Of a stretch of 64,000 nt of DNA, positions 35,815 through 48,331 are shown piece after piece. Location: positions 19,592,001-19,656,000 of the forward strand of contig OX621237.1 of assembly GCA_951640165.1 (NCBI GenBank). Direction: 5' to 3'. Made by a program: the position numbers and the translations under genes. Each line of letters begins with the position of its first letter. Within the stretch, counting starts at the first letter, position 1. The notes under the pieces were generated by a model. That model had not been told where the DNA came from. It was given only the letters and a program-made list of their open reading frames with translations, and did not search any database. Source of the DNA: Pseudoips prasinana (lineage: Eukaryota; Arthropoda; Insecta; Lepidoptera; Nolidae).

Positions 35815-35945
35815 AGAGGAAGAGCGCGGCGCGTGCAGATATCGGTGCAGGCGGCCCCGCGGAACTATGTCAGTGGGTCACGGCAATGACGTGGCACACG
35901 GCCGCGCCGGCCGCCGCGACTCGCGGCGCACACTTCATTCTAATT
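35815..35945. promoter_or_regulatory. CpG-rich island, possible alternative promoter
   Basis: Seen: about 130 bases are dense in CG (including GCGGCGCACACTTC and GGCCGCGCCGGCCGCC) and contain a TGACGTGG cAMP-response-like site. AT-rich DNA lies on both sides. Only very short reading frames occur (22 codons on the minus strand). It lies 1.1 kb upstream of the probable tai leader. Inference: an alternative first exon or promoter for tai, or an unannotated transcription start. Confidence 0.35.
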
Positions 35946-37029
35946 CCGCTTCACCGGTATCTTCGTGTTCACTAAGCTATTTATTTATTTACACAAGTGT
36001 TAACGCGCTAATCTGTCGCATTCATTTCCACTAATTAAGATCTATATTTAAAAACGTATACACGTATTAGATAGCGCTACTCCGACTAAATACATTCCGT
36101 CGCAAGAGCTGTGTTTATTGTTGACATTGACCGACTAAAATGATTCACGTGAGAATGAGCCATACCTACGAGTTGATTAATTTGCAATTCGGGTAATAGT
36201 CGGATTTTCCTATTAACAAATTGTTATGTTAAACCTGAGCACTAGCCTTGATCGAAAAGTTTCACTAAAAAGACTACGCATTACCTGGAAGACAAAGAAA
36301 ATTAATCTTGATCCATACGCATTAAGATGTATACCGCCCTCAGCAGAAATTTAAGAGTGTATTCTACGGGGACCAAATATTACTCAATATAGGAAACGTT
36401 CGTAGGAACAAAGAAAATGATTATGAAAGAATTAACAACAAAAACATAGTGCGTGTGGATGGTACTACTTGCACTGTAATTTTTCTTGTTCATTCTATTG
36501 GTATACTAATATGTCGCAATGGGTCCTGAAAATTATTTTCAAGTTCGGAAACACGTGATGCATGCGTGGTGAAGCACTGGATATGGAAGCGTTCATATGC
36601 TTTGTTAACTGCTTACCATCACGTGAAGCTGTACGCATATTAGTTAGATAGTCGTATTGGTAAAAACCATGACACATAGTAGATTTAAGCAATCATTCAT
36701 AAGCAAATATGGTTTATATAATTTTTTCTTTTATAATACGCAGAATTTTAAGGATTTTATAGTTATTGGGACAATAGAATGTATTCGTCACATGGCTTAT
36801 TAGTAAATTACTTACCGTAAGTCATTTTAAGACAAACCTGGCATCCAGGTCGCCCTCTCATTAAGCGGTTAGTATAATAAAAGGAAATACCTAAAATAAA
36901 CCAACTTTATACAACGCATTATTTCGTGAGGGATATACAAAACAGCTTATTGTACCGTTATTTAAGCTATATATTAACAGGATTTTGCTAATAGCACTTT
37001 CAATCATAGAACAAGGGCTAACGCATGTG

Positions 37030-37062
<33 letters not shown>

Positions 37063-39280
37063 AAATTCTAATATCTTTTAAAAATCATGAAATAATTATA
37101 AAATTCTAATGAAATTCTTACAATACCTTTTAACACACTCATACTCACAAAAAAGGCGGCAAAAGCAAATGTATTAATATTTCGTAACATTTTTTTTGTT
37201 ATTCCACTCTAGTCGTATCGGCATGACAGTATTAAATTATAAATAATTAATTCTTTACTCCAGGCGTGATTTAATTGTTGAAAGTATTTAGAGTCGTAAG
37301 TCTGCGTTGCCTTAATAGTTTTACTGGATACAACGAATCCTCGGCGATTAGACTCTACGTAGAGCTACGAAGCTGATATACAAGCTTATTGGAAATGACT
37401 ACAATGATAATCCTCACTTAAATATTTAGTATATCGAATGATTATCTTAAAAACTAGTTATATGTAGTTATTTTGGCATAGGCTTTTGGATCTTCGCAGC
37501 TTCGGTTTAAAGTTGAGACTATCTATTATAGTTATAATGAAAATAGCTTATAGAGTCTGTTAACTTTAAATGAAACTGAACTAATACATATCGTGTTTAC
37601 ACAAGAAATGATGAGCCTACGTCCCCCAAGGGATCGCTGGTAATCTGATCGAATCAAACAACTAATGAGAATATAAATGGCGTAATATATTGGTTGGGGA
37701 CCGGGTGGATTGTCTCCATCGCATAGCCATCGTCTAAAACATAAGTTACTACATGCTTATTGGATCCTTATTCATTTATTTGCATTCTTTATTATAAATT
37801 AAGAAAGAAGTTTATGGTAAGTAAAACAAGTTGATCATACCAATGTTCATTTATGCCTTTTTTACCCTTTCATTACATTTCAGATTAACTAAAAAATGTC
37901 CGGGTGTATCGTAAATGGTGGCTGTCCATGAATCTATCAATACTGCAAATATGAGCAATATTACCAGCTTTTATTTGGTTTGCCATATTATGTTCGGTAC
38001 TAATCTGACAAGTTTTTGACTACTGGGAAGTTGAAATTTTTTATAGTGGTTTATCTGCTGGCAATGTATTTATATTTTTAATATCGTATCGTTAAAATTT
38101 CTATTTCGAATAGCTAATGGTACTCCAATAAATAACTCTGAGAACTTGCAACTGAACCCTTAAACTAATAGATCACAGTCCGACCGCTGATTGTGCAGCC
38201 AGAATCCTCACATCGGGAGAGAAATCTTCAACGGTCAATAAATGGACTAGAAATTTATCATTAACGATCCATTTAGACAGATTGTAGATCAACATTGCTC
38301 CACAATGTTATACGTGAACAAATAGGCCAAGCCTTTATATGGCAAATCCTTTAAATGCTTTTCATATTATATTACGTTACAAGCAATTAAATGTTACATT
38401 TTTCCATAAAATTTTAAATATGATTGGTTTTCGTATTTATGGAAGTTCATGAGGTATGAATCCCCGAATATTAACAATCATAAACGCTGCAATAGAACCT
38501 GCTACTTCTATCTGTACGATGGTTATATGCATGTACGCTCCAACCGTTAATTTTATTATTGTTTGACAGTGAATTGTGAAGAAACAATTATAAACATATG
38601 CAACCTCTGAATCTACTAAAATTCCTGTGAAATAAATATAATTCATTTCATTTTACCTTATTGAGAGTGTAGATGGCATCTATCGGTAATCCACATACAT
38701 GGCCGAATTTTATTATGTTTACAGTGTTGCTTGCATGCGAGATGGTATCTCTCAAACTATAACAATTAGGTTTTATTTAATTTACTGAAATGAACAACGT
38801 AAATAAAAACTAATTAAAAGTAGGTACTAAAAATATGTATTTGAATATTGTTACCATAAATTATTTATATGGCACCAATGTTCAAAATGACGTGATAATA
38901 TTGTTTTAGCCTATCAAAGAACAAGATGATTCGAGGGTATAGAGTCCCCAAAACAACCATCTGCCAGACTTCAGTATACCTACATATTTTTTAACAGACT
39001 TCCAAAAGGAGCAAGATTCTTAAAACGAAGGTAATTTTTTCGGGTATTTACATTAATTCCTTCGGCGTTTATGAACCGATTTATTTTTATTCGAATTGGC
39101 TAGCTTGCGTGATGGTCCCATTTAAAGATTGTTTAGCTCGAATAACAATCGAAGGATTTATAAGGAAAATACAGTTTTAACAGCTTACGGATGATGCTGC
39201 ATATATAATATTTTTTTTAATCTTGCTAATTGTAGAATTGGGCAAAATCTATGTAATATTCTTGCATTAGTCTTGAAATA
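35946..39280. other. Intergenic, nothing recognised
   Basis: AT-rich. It holds a (TA)n microsatellite at 37029-37060. The open frames at 36495-36692 and 38437-38646 (minus) have no support. Confidence 0.35.
37029..37060. repeat. (TA)n microsatellite
   Basis: Seen: an uninterrupted TATATATA run of more than 20 bases, then TGTATATATA. Confidence 0.9.
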
Positions 39281-39774
39281 TGCCAACTTTAATGTATGGA
39301 AGTGAAAGAGGGTATGGCAGAAAAAGAATAAAAGTAAAATAAATGCAGTGGATGGTAGCTCTGAGAAGTATGTGTGGTGTGAGTTTGAGAGACAGAATTC
39401 GAAATACTGATGTAAGAGAACGTTATGGTGTGAAAAAGGGTGTAGTCACAAAGATTGAAAAAGGTGGGGATGGAAAGGAGATGGTTTAGCCATTTAGAAA
39501 GGATGAATGAAAGAAGATTGACAAAAGAAGTATACCTGGCCTGTGTGAATGGGACAACCGGAAGGGGAAGACCTCGTCGAACATTCTCTGACCAAATCGG
39601 AGACGTCCTCAAGAAAGGCCAGCTCAGAAGTACCCTAAACTGGCGAGCATGTATGAGGAATATAATGACAGTAATTGAGGCAAAAGAGGTGTGCAAAGAT
39701 CGTGACAAATGGAAATCCGTTGTCTCTGCCTACCCCTCTGGGAAACAGGCGTCTATGTATGTATGTATGTAATT
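39281..39774 (+). mobile_element. RTE-like LINE 3' end
   Basis: Seen: the frame at 39455-39772 reads [39 protein letters not shown] and later [16 protein letters not shown]. This is the C-terminal region after the reverse transcriptase in RTE-type LINEs. An earlier frame carries LMYGSE and INAV pieces. It ends in an (ATGT)n tail (CTATGTATGTATGTATGTAA). It is 5'-truncated and frameshifted around 39330 and 39450. Confidence 0.75.
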
Positions 39775-40458
39775 CTTGAAATATTCTTCTTATTCTTGTT
39801 TTTCCTATTTATGGAAGTACATGTGGTGTGAATCCCAAGAATATTAACAATATAAGAAAATAATTTAAGGTAAACCAGTTACAGACGGTATTTAATCGGT
39901 ATTTTCCTTTCAAATGTCATGCGAGTAGTTTAAGGTTATTTAGATTTTTACTTCGACATATTAACCTAATTCGATATGGTCAAACGATTTCCGGACACGG
40001 CCATATTATGCTTACACGAAAGATACTACTATTTGTTCTCCTTAATACTAACCTAATACTACCGTCTAAAACTTTATTAACTTTGCAATCATCTTCTAAC
40101 TTTTATCTAAACCAGACTAAACATAGTATTTTTCCAAACAGTGCAACTCTTTCTATATAAATTAAGTCGGTAAAAATGAGGATAACTTTTGACCGCTTTG
40201 TTCGTTCCGTAGACTAAAAGTTACCATTACCATTATTAGCATTGAAGTTGCTACTATAAACTGGTCTGAATATTTTTGAATTAAAATCAGGTACAAGATG
40301 TTAGTTATAAATGTTTTCTTAGTGATTGTAGAATATATAATAAAACAGAAGAAGACCTGCTCAACACCACTTCGAACTGGCGAGACGCTAAAAGCAGATT
40401 TAGTGAAGATAACCGCTGCGATACCATTGGATGTGGTTCGAACGGCCATAGATATTTG

Positions 40459-40730
40459 ACGGTCACCGTAGCTTAGTTGGTAGTGCTCCTGCCTACGAAG
40501 CTCGTGGTCCTGGGTTCGAATCCCGGTAAGTGCAAATATTTGTGTGATGAGCACAAATATTTGTTTCTGAGTCATGGATGTTTTCTATGTATTTTAAGTA
40601 TTTATCTATCTATATAAGTATGTATATCGTCGCCTGGTACCCATAGTACAAGCTTTGCTTAGTTTGGGGCTAGGATGATCTGTGTGACATTGTCCCTACA
40701 TATTATTATTATTATTATTATAGATGAATA
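40459..40730 (+). mobile_element. tRNA-derived SINE, sense copy
   Basis: Seen: the head ACCGTAGCTTAGTTGGTAGT (A box) and CTGGGTTCGAATCCCGGTAA (B box) are clearly tRNA-like. The body has AGTCATGGATGTTTTCTATG and AAGCTTTGCTTAGTTTGGGG, and the tail is (ATT)n. No tRNA acceptor stem closes, so it is not a tRNA gene. Full length, and the best-preserved SINE here. Confidence 0.85.
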
Positions 40731-43349
40731 CCATTACTTTAGGAGAAATTTGTTATGTGGTAACTTCATATTGTTCTATTACAATAGATCATATCTTCAA
40801 ATGAAAGATAGAATTCATATAAAATAAAACAACCTGTTGAACTGATGTTGCCACAATTTGTATAAAATTTTGAAGACATAATGTAAGAAATATAATTTCT
40901 GACAAGTTGGCATCGCCACCATGCGACATGACGAAGCCTTCTCTTTCTTTATTTGCTCTTCTAGCTTCTGAATCAATAAATTTTAATGTCCCCCATGTTA
41001 TATGGTAGGTGTCCACCGGTCTGTTGTTCCATGGTAAAATGTATTTATGCCAAATTTGACAACTACCGTTTTACCATATCCGCTGTTAAAGTTCGCGCGT
41101 CCCTATTGAAATTGTTAACATCAAACGGTCAGCTTCGTTAATATGAAGTTCTAAGACGTGTAATGTCTGCTATATTGAGGTATATTTCGTGGGGCGGTGG
41201 CTGCGGTGGTAGTAAAGAGCGTCTTGTATTGAGAGTTACGAGATGTTAAGCGAAGGCATGGCGGCCACATTCGCCTCTATAAAGATGTGAAAATGCGGCA
41301 CGTTAAAAGATTTAGTAAATTTAGACAGATGGGAGACTCAGGCACGAAAACATTCTGAATGGCAACGGTTTGTTGACAGGAAAGCGTGTAGCTTTAAGGA
41401 CAGAAGACAATTTGTATATAACACCCCACGGTCCGACGTCTGTTTCTTCAACTTAAAACTAGATCACTATCAGCAAAACACTATAATAATGTAAAATCAT
41501 GACGTGCAGCCGCTGAGCCGCTGTGCTAAGTGGAAGCTCGTCTTAAGTGAAGATAGGCTTCTGTAACCATATGAGGGTACAAGAAAGTGGAGACCAGCAT
41601 TTCTTATGTTAGATATGAAAGCAGTTACTGCGGCCAAAAACCACCTGCAAAAGCATAATCATATAATTGGTAACAGTTTAATATTTACTATTAGATGTAA
41701 ATTAGTGATCGAAAGGAAATTATAAATATTCTTAAAAAAATAGCTACTTAATTAAGAAAACAGAGTAATCAGTTTGGATAAGTATCGAAGATGAAATTTA
41801 AAAATATATAACAAGAGATTTGCTCTTTAGTAACCAGGTCCACGATTCAAGAGATTAAAATTTTTGAAAAAGCCATAATAAATACCTTTCCCATATAAAT
41901 ATTATTGATTTGATTTCTTCTTAATTAACGGTAACAATTGAATCATTCGACGACAATAATGTTATGTGTATCGACGGGAAGCCATAGAACTCGTGATGCA
42001 CAAGCCCAACTCTCACTTGGACAGTTTTTGTTTAGCATTTTGTCTGTATATTTGTGGAGAATAGCAAAAGGGAATTTACAATTGAAATAGTACTAGGCGA
42101 CCGTCTTGTGTATATTTTATCGGAATCGATCTGACAGCGGATATCAAGGAATATATTAATCTGTCATCTGTATGACGACAAAATTTGGGAGACTGTGTAT
42201 TTGTTTTTCTGGCAAGAGAACGCCATACAGACACGATTCAGTTTTCCAACTTTCAAAGCATCGCGTATTTCATAATTTCACAAATTGCTTAAGTTCCCAA
42301 ATTAAGAGAATATCAATTTCAGGAACAATGCATTTTACAAATTCAACGTGCGTGCGTTGCGAATGCCGCAATACCAGAAACAATGATGTGCTCGAATTTC
42401 TTCGAGCATCGGGAGTGTCCCTATGCAAAAAACAATACATAATTTCTATTCTGAGTGCTTCGAAAATGTTACAGTTCCAAAAACTGAGTATCATGTAGTC
42501 GAACATTATAATCTCATGTCTGTTTTAATAATTTTATGTCATCAACTGTGCCAGCACTTCAACGTATTAAATCAGTCTGATTTATGAACAAGGGTGATAA
42601 GGAGCAATGGACGTTAACGATTTCAGTGTGATTAGGGTTGCCATCTCCATGCTTTTTGGGTCTAGCAGATTCACCGAACATATTAAAAGATCTTGGAGTT
42701 ATCATTTGATCATATTTTTAAATAATCTAATAATTTAACGGAATTCCTGAATTTCATCTGGATCAAGTTAAAAGCTGTACTGTAAGACTTTGAGGTGTCC
42801 GCGAAGAATCCCCGCAAATGCGTTGCGTCACGTGGGCGGGCTGATCGATTGCGTGAGCGGGAATGTTAGCGCTTGCGCGAACCCACTCGTGTATATCGAC
42901 CGCCAACTTTTAACTGAACGCTTTTGGGGCAGGTTAGGCCTATGCTCTGGGGTCAAGGTCACGTGCTTCACAACTGAAATATTGCCTACCTACCAATACC
43001 TACGACCAGTACAATAAACAGAACCCTATTGGATTCTGAAGTATTTTGGGCACCGTGGTTTGAAAATTAAGCATGCGCCTAAATTTTAACCAGATTATAG
43101 CCAACCGAGAGGTAGGTGGTGCTGCATACCTATTTCTTTCTGTACAAACGTTTCATTAACGAGAATCGTTATTTTAATTCAAATATGCATTTAGAATATT
43201 AAATTGGATGCAACTGTTTAAATTACAGATATATTATTAAGAGCAACTAGGATATGATTTGTCAAAGTAATTGTAAATATAGAATGCTATTTACGTCAAA
43301 TAGCGTGTAATATTAGGGACTCTATCGACCCATGGAACTTAACAAATTT
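40731..43349. other. Intergenic, nothing firm
   Basis: Mixed composition. 42635-42660 carries GATTAGGGTTGCCATCTCCA, similar to a hAT end (TAGGGTTACCA), but no partner end was found. The frame at 42172-42498 plus (108 codons, Cys-rich patch CVRCECRNTRNN) is unrecognised. 42790-43017 is GC-richer and holds the composite site listed next. Confidence 0.3.
42953..42965 (+). promoter_or_regulatory. Overlapping FTZ-F1-type site and CACGTG E-box
   Basis: Seen: TCAAGGTCACGTG. TCAAGGTCA fits the monomeric FTZ-F1/SF-1 consensus, and it shares two bases with CACGTG, the E-box bound by bHLH-PAS dimers. It lies 8.8 kb upstream of the tai start. A 13-base match can occur by chance, so any function is inference. 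Confidence 0.25.
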
Positions 43350-43727
43350 TCCTACTAATATTATAAACGCTAAAGTTTGTAAGTAGGATGGATGGATGTC
43401 TGTTACTCTTTCACTTAAAAACTACTGAATGCATTTTAATGAAACTTTACAATAATATAGCTTATACATCAGAATAACACATAGGTTACAATTTATAAAG
43501 ATATTATGTGAAATGTCTAAAATATGACGATAAGTGTCAAGTAAGTAGGAAAAAATCTACCATCTGCGAGCTATTCCGGGGTGCACTGCCAAAACCGCTA
43601 GAGGTATGTATACTCCGACTAATATCATAAATGCAAAAGTTTGTGAGTATAGATGTATGGATGTATGTTTGTTACTCTTTTAAGCCAAAACTACTTTAAC
43701 GCCGGTGAAACCACGGGGCATAGCTAG
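43350..43727 (+). mobile_element. Non-autonomous Helitron(s), sense, nested ends
   Basis: Seen: the 3' end is CGCCGGTGAAACCACGG hairpin remains, GGGCATAGCTAG, then T, so CTAG|T as in Helitrons. Two 5'-type starts exist: TCCTACTAATATTATAAACG at 43350 and TCCGACTAATATCATAAATG at 43614. Both are followed by an AAAGTTTGT…AGTA block and GGATGGATGTCTGTTACTC-like sequence. This suggests two tandem or nested copies. Confidence 0.65.
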
Positions 43728-44148
43728 TAGAAAATAATTAAAAAAGAATCCTGGTCAATATGTAACCTGCAAAAGAATCGCATATTCGCACACTGTGTTC
43801 AGTTTTAACACTAGATTGAGAATATTACGCACTATTTGTGTTACTTGTAGAACTATTTTTAAAATATCTCAAAAGCATGATCGGTATGGTACAAATTACA
43901 AAGACAGATAAATGATAAGAAACAAAGCTATTTGCGATCGGTTATAATGTCTTTACAGACTATAAATGAATAGTTACTTACTTAGTCGCATAAAAGCTTC
44001 GAGCCAGCCACGTAAACCAAGTACACACTTGCTCTTATAGAAAAAATCTGAATTATTTATAACTTTAAAATGGTCCTTAGCGACTTCCGTTTTTAAATTA
44101 AATATAATTCTGATTGTAATACATAGAATGATTCGGTTCTTACATATT
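43728..44148. other. Intergenic, nothing recognised
   Basis: AT-rich, no structure seen. Confidence 0.35.
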
Positions 44149-44282
44149 TTGTAAGCACACCCACGTACCCCAATTTGTCAAATTTCTTTTAAAGGTTTTC
44201 AACTTTATCAATAAGCATAAGGTTCACTTTCAATTGGGGAAATTTGACAGATTGGGGTAGCTTAATGTGCTGGCGTATGTAC
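44149..44282. mobile_element. MITE (ACGCCAGCACAT family), decayed copy
   Basis: Seen: the right end GCTTAATGTGCTGGCGTATG and the body AAGGTTCACTTTCAATTGGG match the copy at 55230-55377. The left end (ACCCCAATTTGTCAAATTTC) is partly degraded. Confidence 0.65.
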
Positions 44283-46603
44283 ATTTTTGCTAATGAGATT
44301 TTTAAATTTAAGTTCATCGCCAGCGCCATGTATTATGACTTGTTTGTTTTTGTAGCTATGAATTGCAATTTATCATGTCTTAAAACATTACTTTTCTTGC
44401 AACTCTAAACACAACAGTAATAAATAGGGTTTGACGATGATATTCTACCTTATTCAACGTTTCAAAATATATCTGTGATGTGATTGTTAACTAAGCTTCT
44501 ACTGATTTATTTTTATTTTATACCTTCATTAATGAAGTAAACAGAAAATTTACAGCATGGTTACGGGTGAACGTGTAACATTATTTAGAGTGTGATTTTG
44601 TGCACCGGACTCATTTTCTTATTTATCTAGTAAATAAAAATAAATTGTTATTATTTTTTAAATGGACTACAGAAATACTTCTCTCAAATATCGATTTTGA
44701 AGGCGATCAGTCCAGTAACTAAAGAGATTGCGAATATTTTTCCAGATTTTGGCTACAGAAATAGTACGTTTACGTAGGTATAAATATTAAACGTTACAAA
44801 TAAAAAAAATATTTAAATGCTTTTATAATAAAATATTATGGCTTTAATTAATAAAACGTTTTGACGACATAATATCAAACGCGACCATGAATATTTTGTA
44901 ATCTTGGACCGATATCAGTATTGTATTAGTCTATCTGAAAGCCACTTTAATCGGGATGGTAATGGCCTCTGGGATCATTGACGGTTAGATTATACATTTC
45001 ACTTTTGAAACAATGAAACGACTAACTAATAAACATTTCTATGAATAATGTCATTATGTTTTAACGTATGGATATAAAACTAAAAACCATGTTATAAGAT
45101 ACTCTTAAAAAGGAGGATTTTATCTGACGTTAATTATATGGCCAAAAGGGCTAACTTTAGATCTCATGGTGGCGGAAACAGTGTTATTTTGTGTGGCTTC
45201 AAGGAACAGTGTCATATTTATATTTCTTAAATACTTTAAGTCTTTCATATTTTCCTAGTTGCTGGATTCAAATAGAAGGTATATGCGCGAACTAAGTGCG
45301 CGTTGACCGCAGAACAGCGTCGGTGGCGGCGGCGGTAGTGGCGGGGTGGGCGCTGCGCTTCTCCACCCGGGATTGATCGCACCCATACCCACTACGCAGT
45401 CGGAGGCATGCAAAGTCTCCGGTGTCGTCATGGAGACCGTCTGCCGCTATTGCCGCCGGAGCGTCGCCATGAGAACCGCTCCAACACAATATCTCAAATA
45501 CTTACCAATTTATTCACAGAAAATACGTATAATTATTTTCCGCCCACTTTATTATGTCCGCAAAACACCGCTCTATTATAGCTCTTATACGAAATAAGGA
45601 AGAACTTAAAATTCGATATTCCATGTAGATTTTCAGGCGGGTTGTCACCACAAGTCTTGACAATGACATACATATCAATTTTATATAAAAAGGTTTTTTA
45701 AGTAGTTTAGATTTAAAACTGGCGCTATATATTGGTATAATATGGCAGTTAGTATCAGTTCACCAAACCTGTGACAAAGCAATTTGTCGATCTTTGACAA
45801 GAAATACCTATGTATATAGGTCCTTAAAACGATATCTTCTATGGATAAATAAAAATAATAAGCTTAGTATAAAATAGCTGGGAATATAGCCCTTAAAACA
45901 GTCTTGGTATCAGTATCCCTATAATAAATACGAGTTTCTAGTGAACTTATAGCAGAAAACTAACGTCGAGTGCTATTATTCCGATAGTAAACATATTATT
46001 ATATTACACGACTTGTTTGTAATAGGAGTAATAAATAGTTTATAGTTTGAGAGTGCAATCTCAGCGCAGTCAAGAGCAATCATGACTTCATGAGCCATCG
46101 TCACTTATCTAAATTAGGACCCAGCAAGACGTAATTCAATGAGTTACTTAGGATATATTTAGTGTATTTTGAGTGAACCGATTTCCAGTAGTCACGAAAC
46201 TGGTTCTGGTTTTTATTTACTCAAACACCCAATCAATTAACGCCATTGTTTATTTTTAAGTCACTATATAATATTAAATATACTATAGTTAATAACTACA
46301 AGTTTATCCTCTTAACAGATATCGTACAATAACAGAAAATATTTTATAAAATTACCTTCATGAACAATAATCATTACATAAATACACAATTAAAATATTA
46401 AATTATATTTGCGACTCGTTAATATGAAACGTAGTAGTAAGTTTGTAAGACGGGTTGTATAACACAAGTAAATTCAATGACTAAAATGTATTGATATATT
46501 AAAGTTTTTTTTTTCTTAAGTTATAACAACCGTTAAAGTGTAATACAAATTAAATACACATCGTTTTAAATGATCTCTTTGCTTAAAAATTTACCAAGTC
46601 AGA
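44283..46603. other. Intergenic, one GC island
   Basis: AT-rich apart from the GC-rich island at 45296-45487, listed separately. No repeat family or frame is recognised in the rest. Confidence 0.35.
45296..45487. other. GC-rich island of unknown role
   Basis: Seen: about 190 bases carry a GGCGGCGGCGG tract and many CG dinucleotides in AT-rich surroundings. Long frames are open on both strands (65 codons minus, 83 codons plus), as expected from GC content alone. I recognise neither translation. The plus-strand frame contains CRYCRR, not a complete zinc finger. It may be a first exon, promoter or regulatory island. It resembles none of the repeats here. Confidence 0.3.
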
Positions 46604-46765
46604 GACTAATCTCAAAAAAGGGAAATCATAAATTTAATCGTCCGGCGGGTCTCGAACCTGCACCATCTACCAATCCGGGGTAGGCGCTCTGCGTTAAGCT
46701 ACGAACGACACACGCTGGCAGATTTAGCAAATTTAGGATTCCCTTGCTAACACCCTTCCGGAGGA
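46604..46765 (-). mobile_element. tRNA-derived SINE, antisense copy 1
   Basis: Seen: GTCCGGCGGGTCTCGAACCT (inverted B box) and GCGCTCTGCGTTAAGCTACG (inverted A box), followed by ACACGCTGGCAGATTTAGC. A near-identical copy follows at 46908-47060. Confidence 0.75.
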
Positions 46766-46907
46766 TGTAGGTATTATCTATCTGGTTTTGTTTTCTAGAA
46801 ACATGGCCGACTAATATCTTAACAGTTGCATCATATCATAGTGATAATACCTTCCAAATTTTTACATTTCAATTTTATAGCATTATTCGCAATGCAAAGC
46901 ATTTATC

Positions 46908-47060
46908 TAATCTCAAAAATGGGATATCATAAATTTAATCGTCCGGCGGGTCTTGAACCTGCACCATCGACCAATCCGGGGTAGGCGCTCTGCGTTAAGC
47001 TACGAACGATACACGCTGGCAGATCAAATTTAGGACAGGAAGGGTGTTAGTAGCCTAGCC
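46908..47060 (-). mobile_element. tRNA-derived SINE, antisense copy 2
   Basis: Seen: the same head as the copy 300 bp to the left (GTCCGGCGGGTCTTGAACCT, GCGCTCTGCGTTAAGCTACG). It ends AGGAAGGGTGTTAG, which is the complement of CTAACACCCTTCC found just right of copy 1. The region between may have been rearranged. Confidence 0.75.
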
Positions 47061-47314
47061 TGGGCATAATTTATCTATATGTAAGTATATAAGTACTAGC
47101 TTATATATTTCTAAGATCGGGTTGTTATGCCACTAACTAAACAAAATAAAAATAATGGCATGATAATGGCCCATCTGTCGAAGATTGGTCGTGCCAACTC
47201 AGAAACCTTCGTGGGCTCATGTACAACACACACGCTTAAGATCATCACATGATTAAATGTATAGTTTATGATTCTATAAAGGACATACAGACGATCATTC
47301 ATTTTTATATAATA

Positions 47315-47526
47315 CTAGCTGTGCCCCGCGGTTTTACCAGCGTTAAACTTTATAAAATATGGCCTATGTGTTATCCTAACTATAAAAATTAGCCTATGTT
47401 CTTTATCAGGGTCTAGACCATCTGTATACAAAATTTCATTGAAATCCGTTCAGTTGTTTTGGCGTGAAAGAGTAACAGACAGACAGACAGACAGAGTTAC
47501 TTTCGCATTTATATTATTAGTTAGGA
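47315..47526 (-). mobile_element. Non-autonomous Helitron, antisense, both ends present
   Basis: Seen: the left end CTAGCTGTGCCCCGCGGTTT is the complement of the Helitron 3' hairpin and CTAG. The right end ATTTATATTATTAGTTAGGA is the complement of the 5' TC start. The body contains CCGTTCAGTTGTTTTGGCGT and a (CAGA)n tract. It is 212 bp and flanked by A and T. Confidence 0.75.
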
Positions 47527-48206
47527 TATATATGTACTTTGATGTTCATCCGTTGTCGGGTTGCCATAGTACAGGCTCTGCTTAATTTGAAAACAAATGA
47601 TAGTTGTTACTTGTCCCAAGATATTTATTAATTATTTAAATGGTATTATCTTATTGACATTGATTATTGAATAAAATTTTCACCATAACAATTACGGTTG
47701 TTTATTATTTTTTATTTATATTTTTGGTAATTAACTATTAAATAGCGAAATAGTAATAAAAATAATATTAATATTTCTATTTTGCTATCAACTTTAATTT
47801 TAATAATAAGAATAAATCAATTAATTTCAAGTAAGTACCCATATAAAATAATTACAACTATTACAAATACTTTCATTAATTACCATATTATGTCCTTATA
47901 TAAAATTAAATTAATAAACTTTATGTATAATCAGTATATAGCTGGAATATTAATAGCCATATGCGAAGATAGGTTACGTTCATATATTATGGTGATTTTA
48001 CAACTATCAATTGGAATCACGATAATAAATTTAAATTAAGACATAGTATTATACTTTTGTTATACCTAATAAGTTGTCTTGTGCCCTGTAATCTCAAGAA
48101 GAATTGTCGCAACAAACCATGATTTTTTACACGTATTATTTGGACTTCCTCACATTTAGTAGAAGAAGCAACGCCCCAATTAGTATAAGGAGAGACTCAT
48201 AGTCAA
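47527..48206. other. Intergenic with SINE tail
   Basis: 47560-47640 (GCCATAGTACAGGCTCTGCT … GTCCCAAGATATTTATTAAT) is a SINE 3' tail without a head. The remainder is strongly AT-rich, and the 85-codon frame at 47782-48039 is AT-driven. Confidence 0.4.
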
Positions 48207-48331
48207 ACGCACGGCTACATATCAAGCTATACATTTCCAATAGAAGCTGACCTGTCATTGTATGGAAATTCTATACAACGCGAGATCAGCTTATACTGAA
48301 AATGTATAGCTTGATGTGTAGCCGTGTGTAC
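48207..48331. mobile_element. MITE with ~29-bp terminal inverted repeats
   Basis: Seen: the left end ACGCACGGCTACATATCAAG, then CTATACATTT. The right end AAATGTATAGCTTGATGTGT, then AGCCGTGTGT. About 124 bp, no coding capacity, superfamily unknown. Confidence 0.7.

Noticed and set aside
39289..39708. 139-codon minus-strand frame
   Set aside because: Shadow of the RTE-like LINE coded on the plus strand.
40459..40530. tRNA gene (A and B boxes present)
   Set aside because: No closing acceptor stem, and the sequence continues into a SINE body with an (ATT)n tail.
47782..48039. 85-codon AT-rich frame resembling a mitochondrial protein
   Set aside because: Composition (Ile/Asn/Leu/Tyr) follows from AT richness; no motif supports a mitochondrial insertion.
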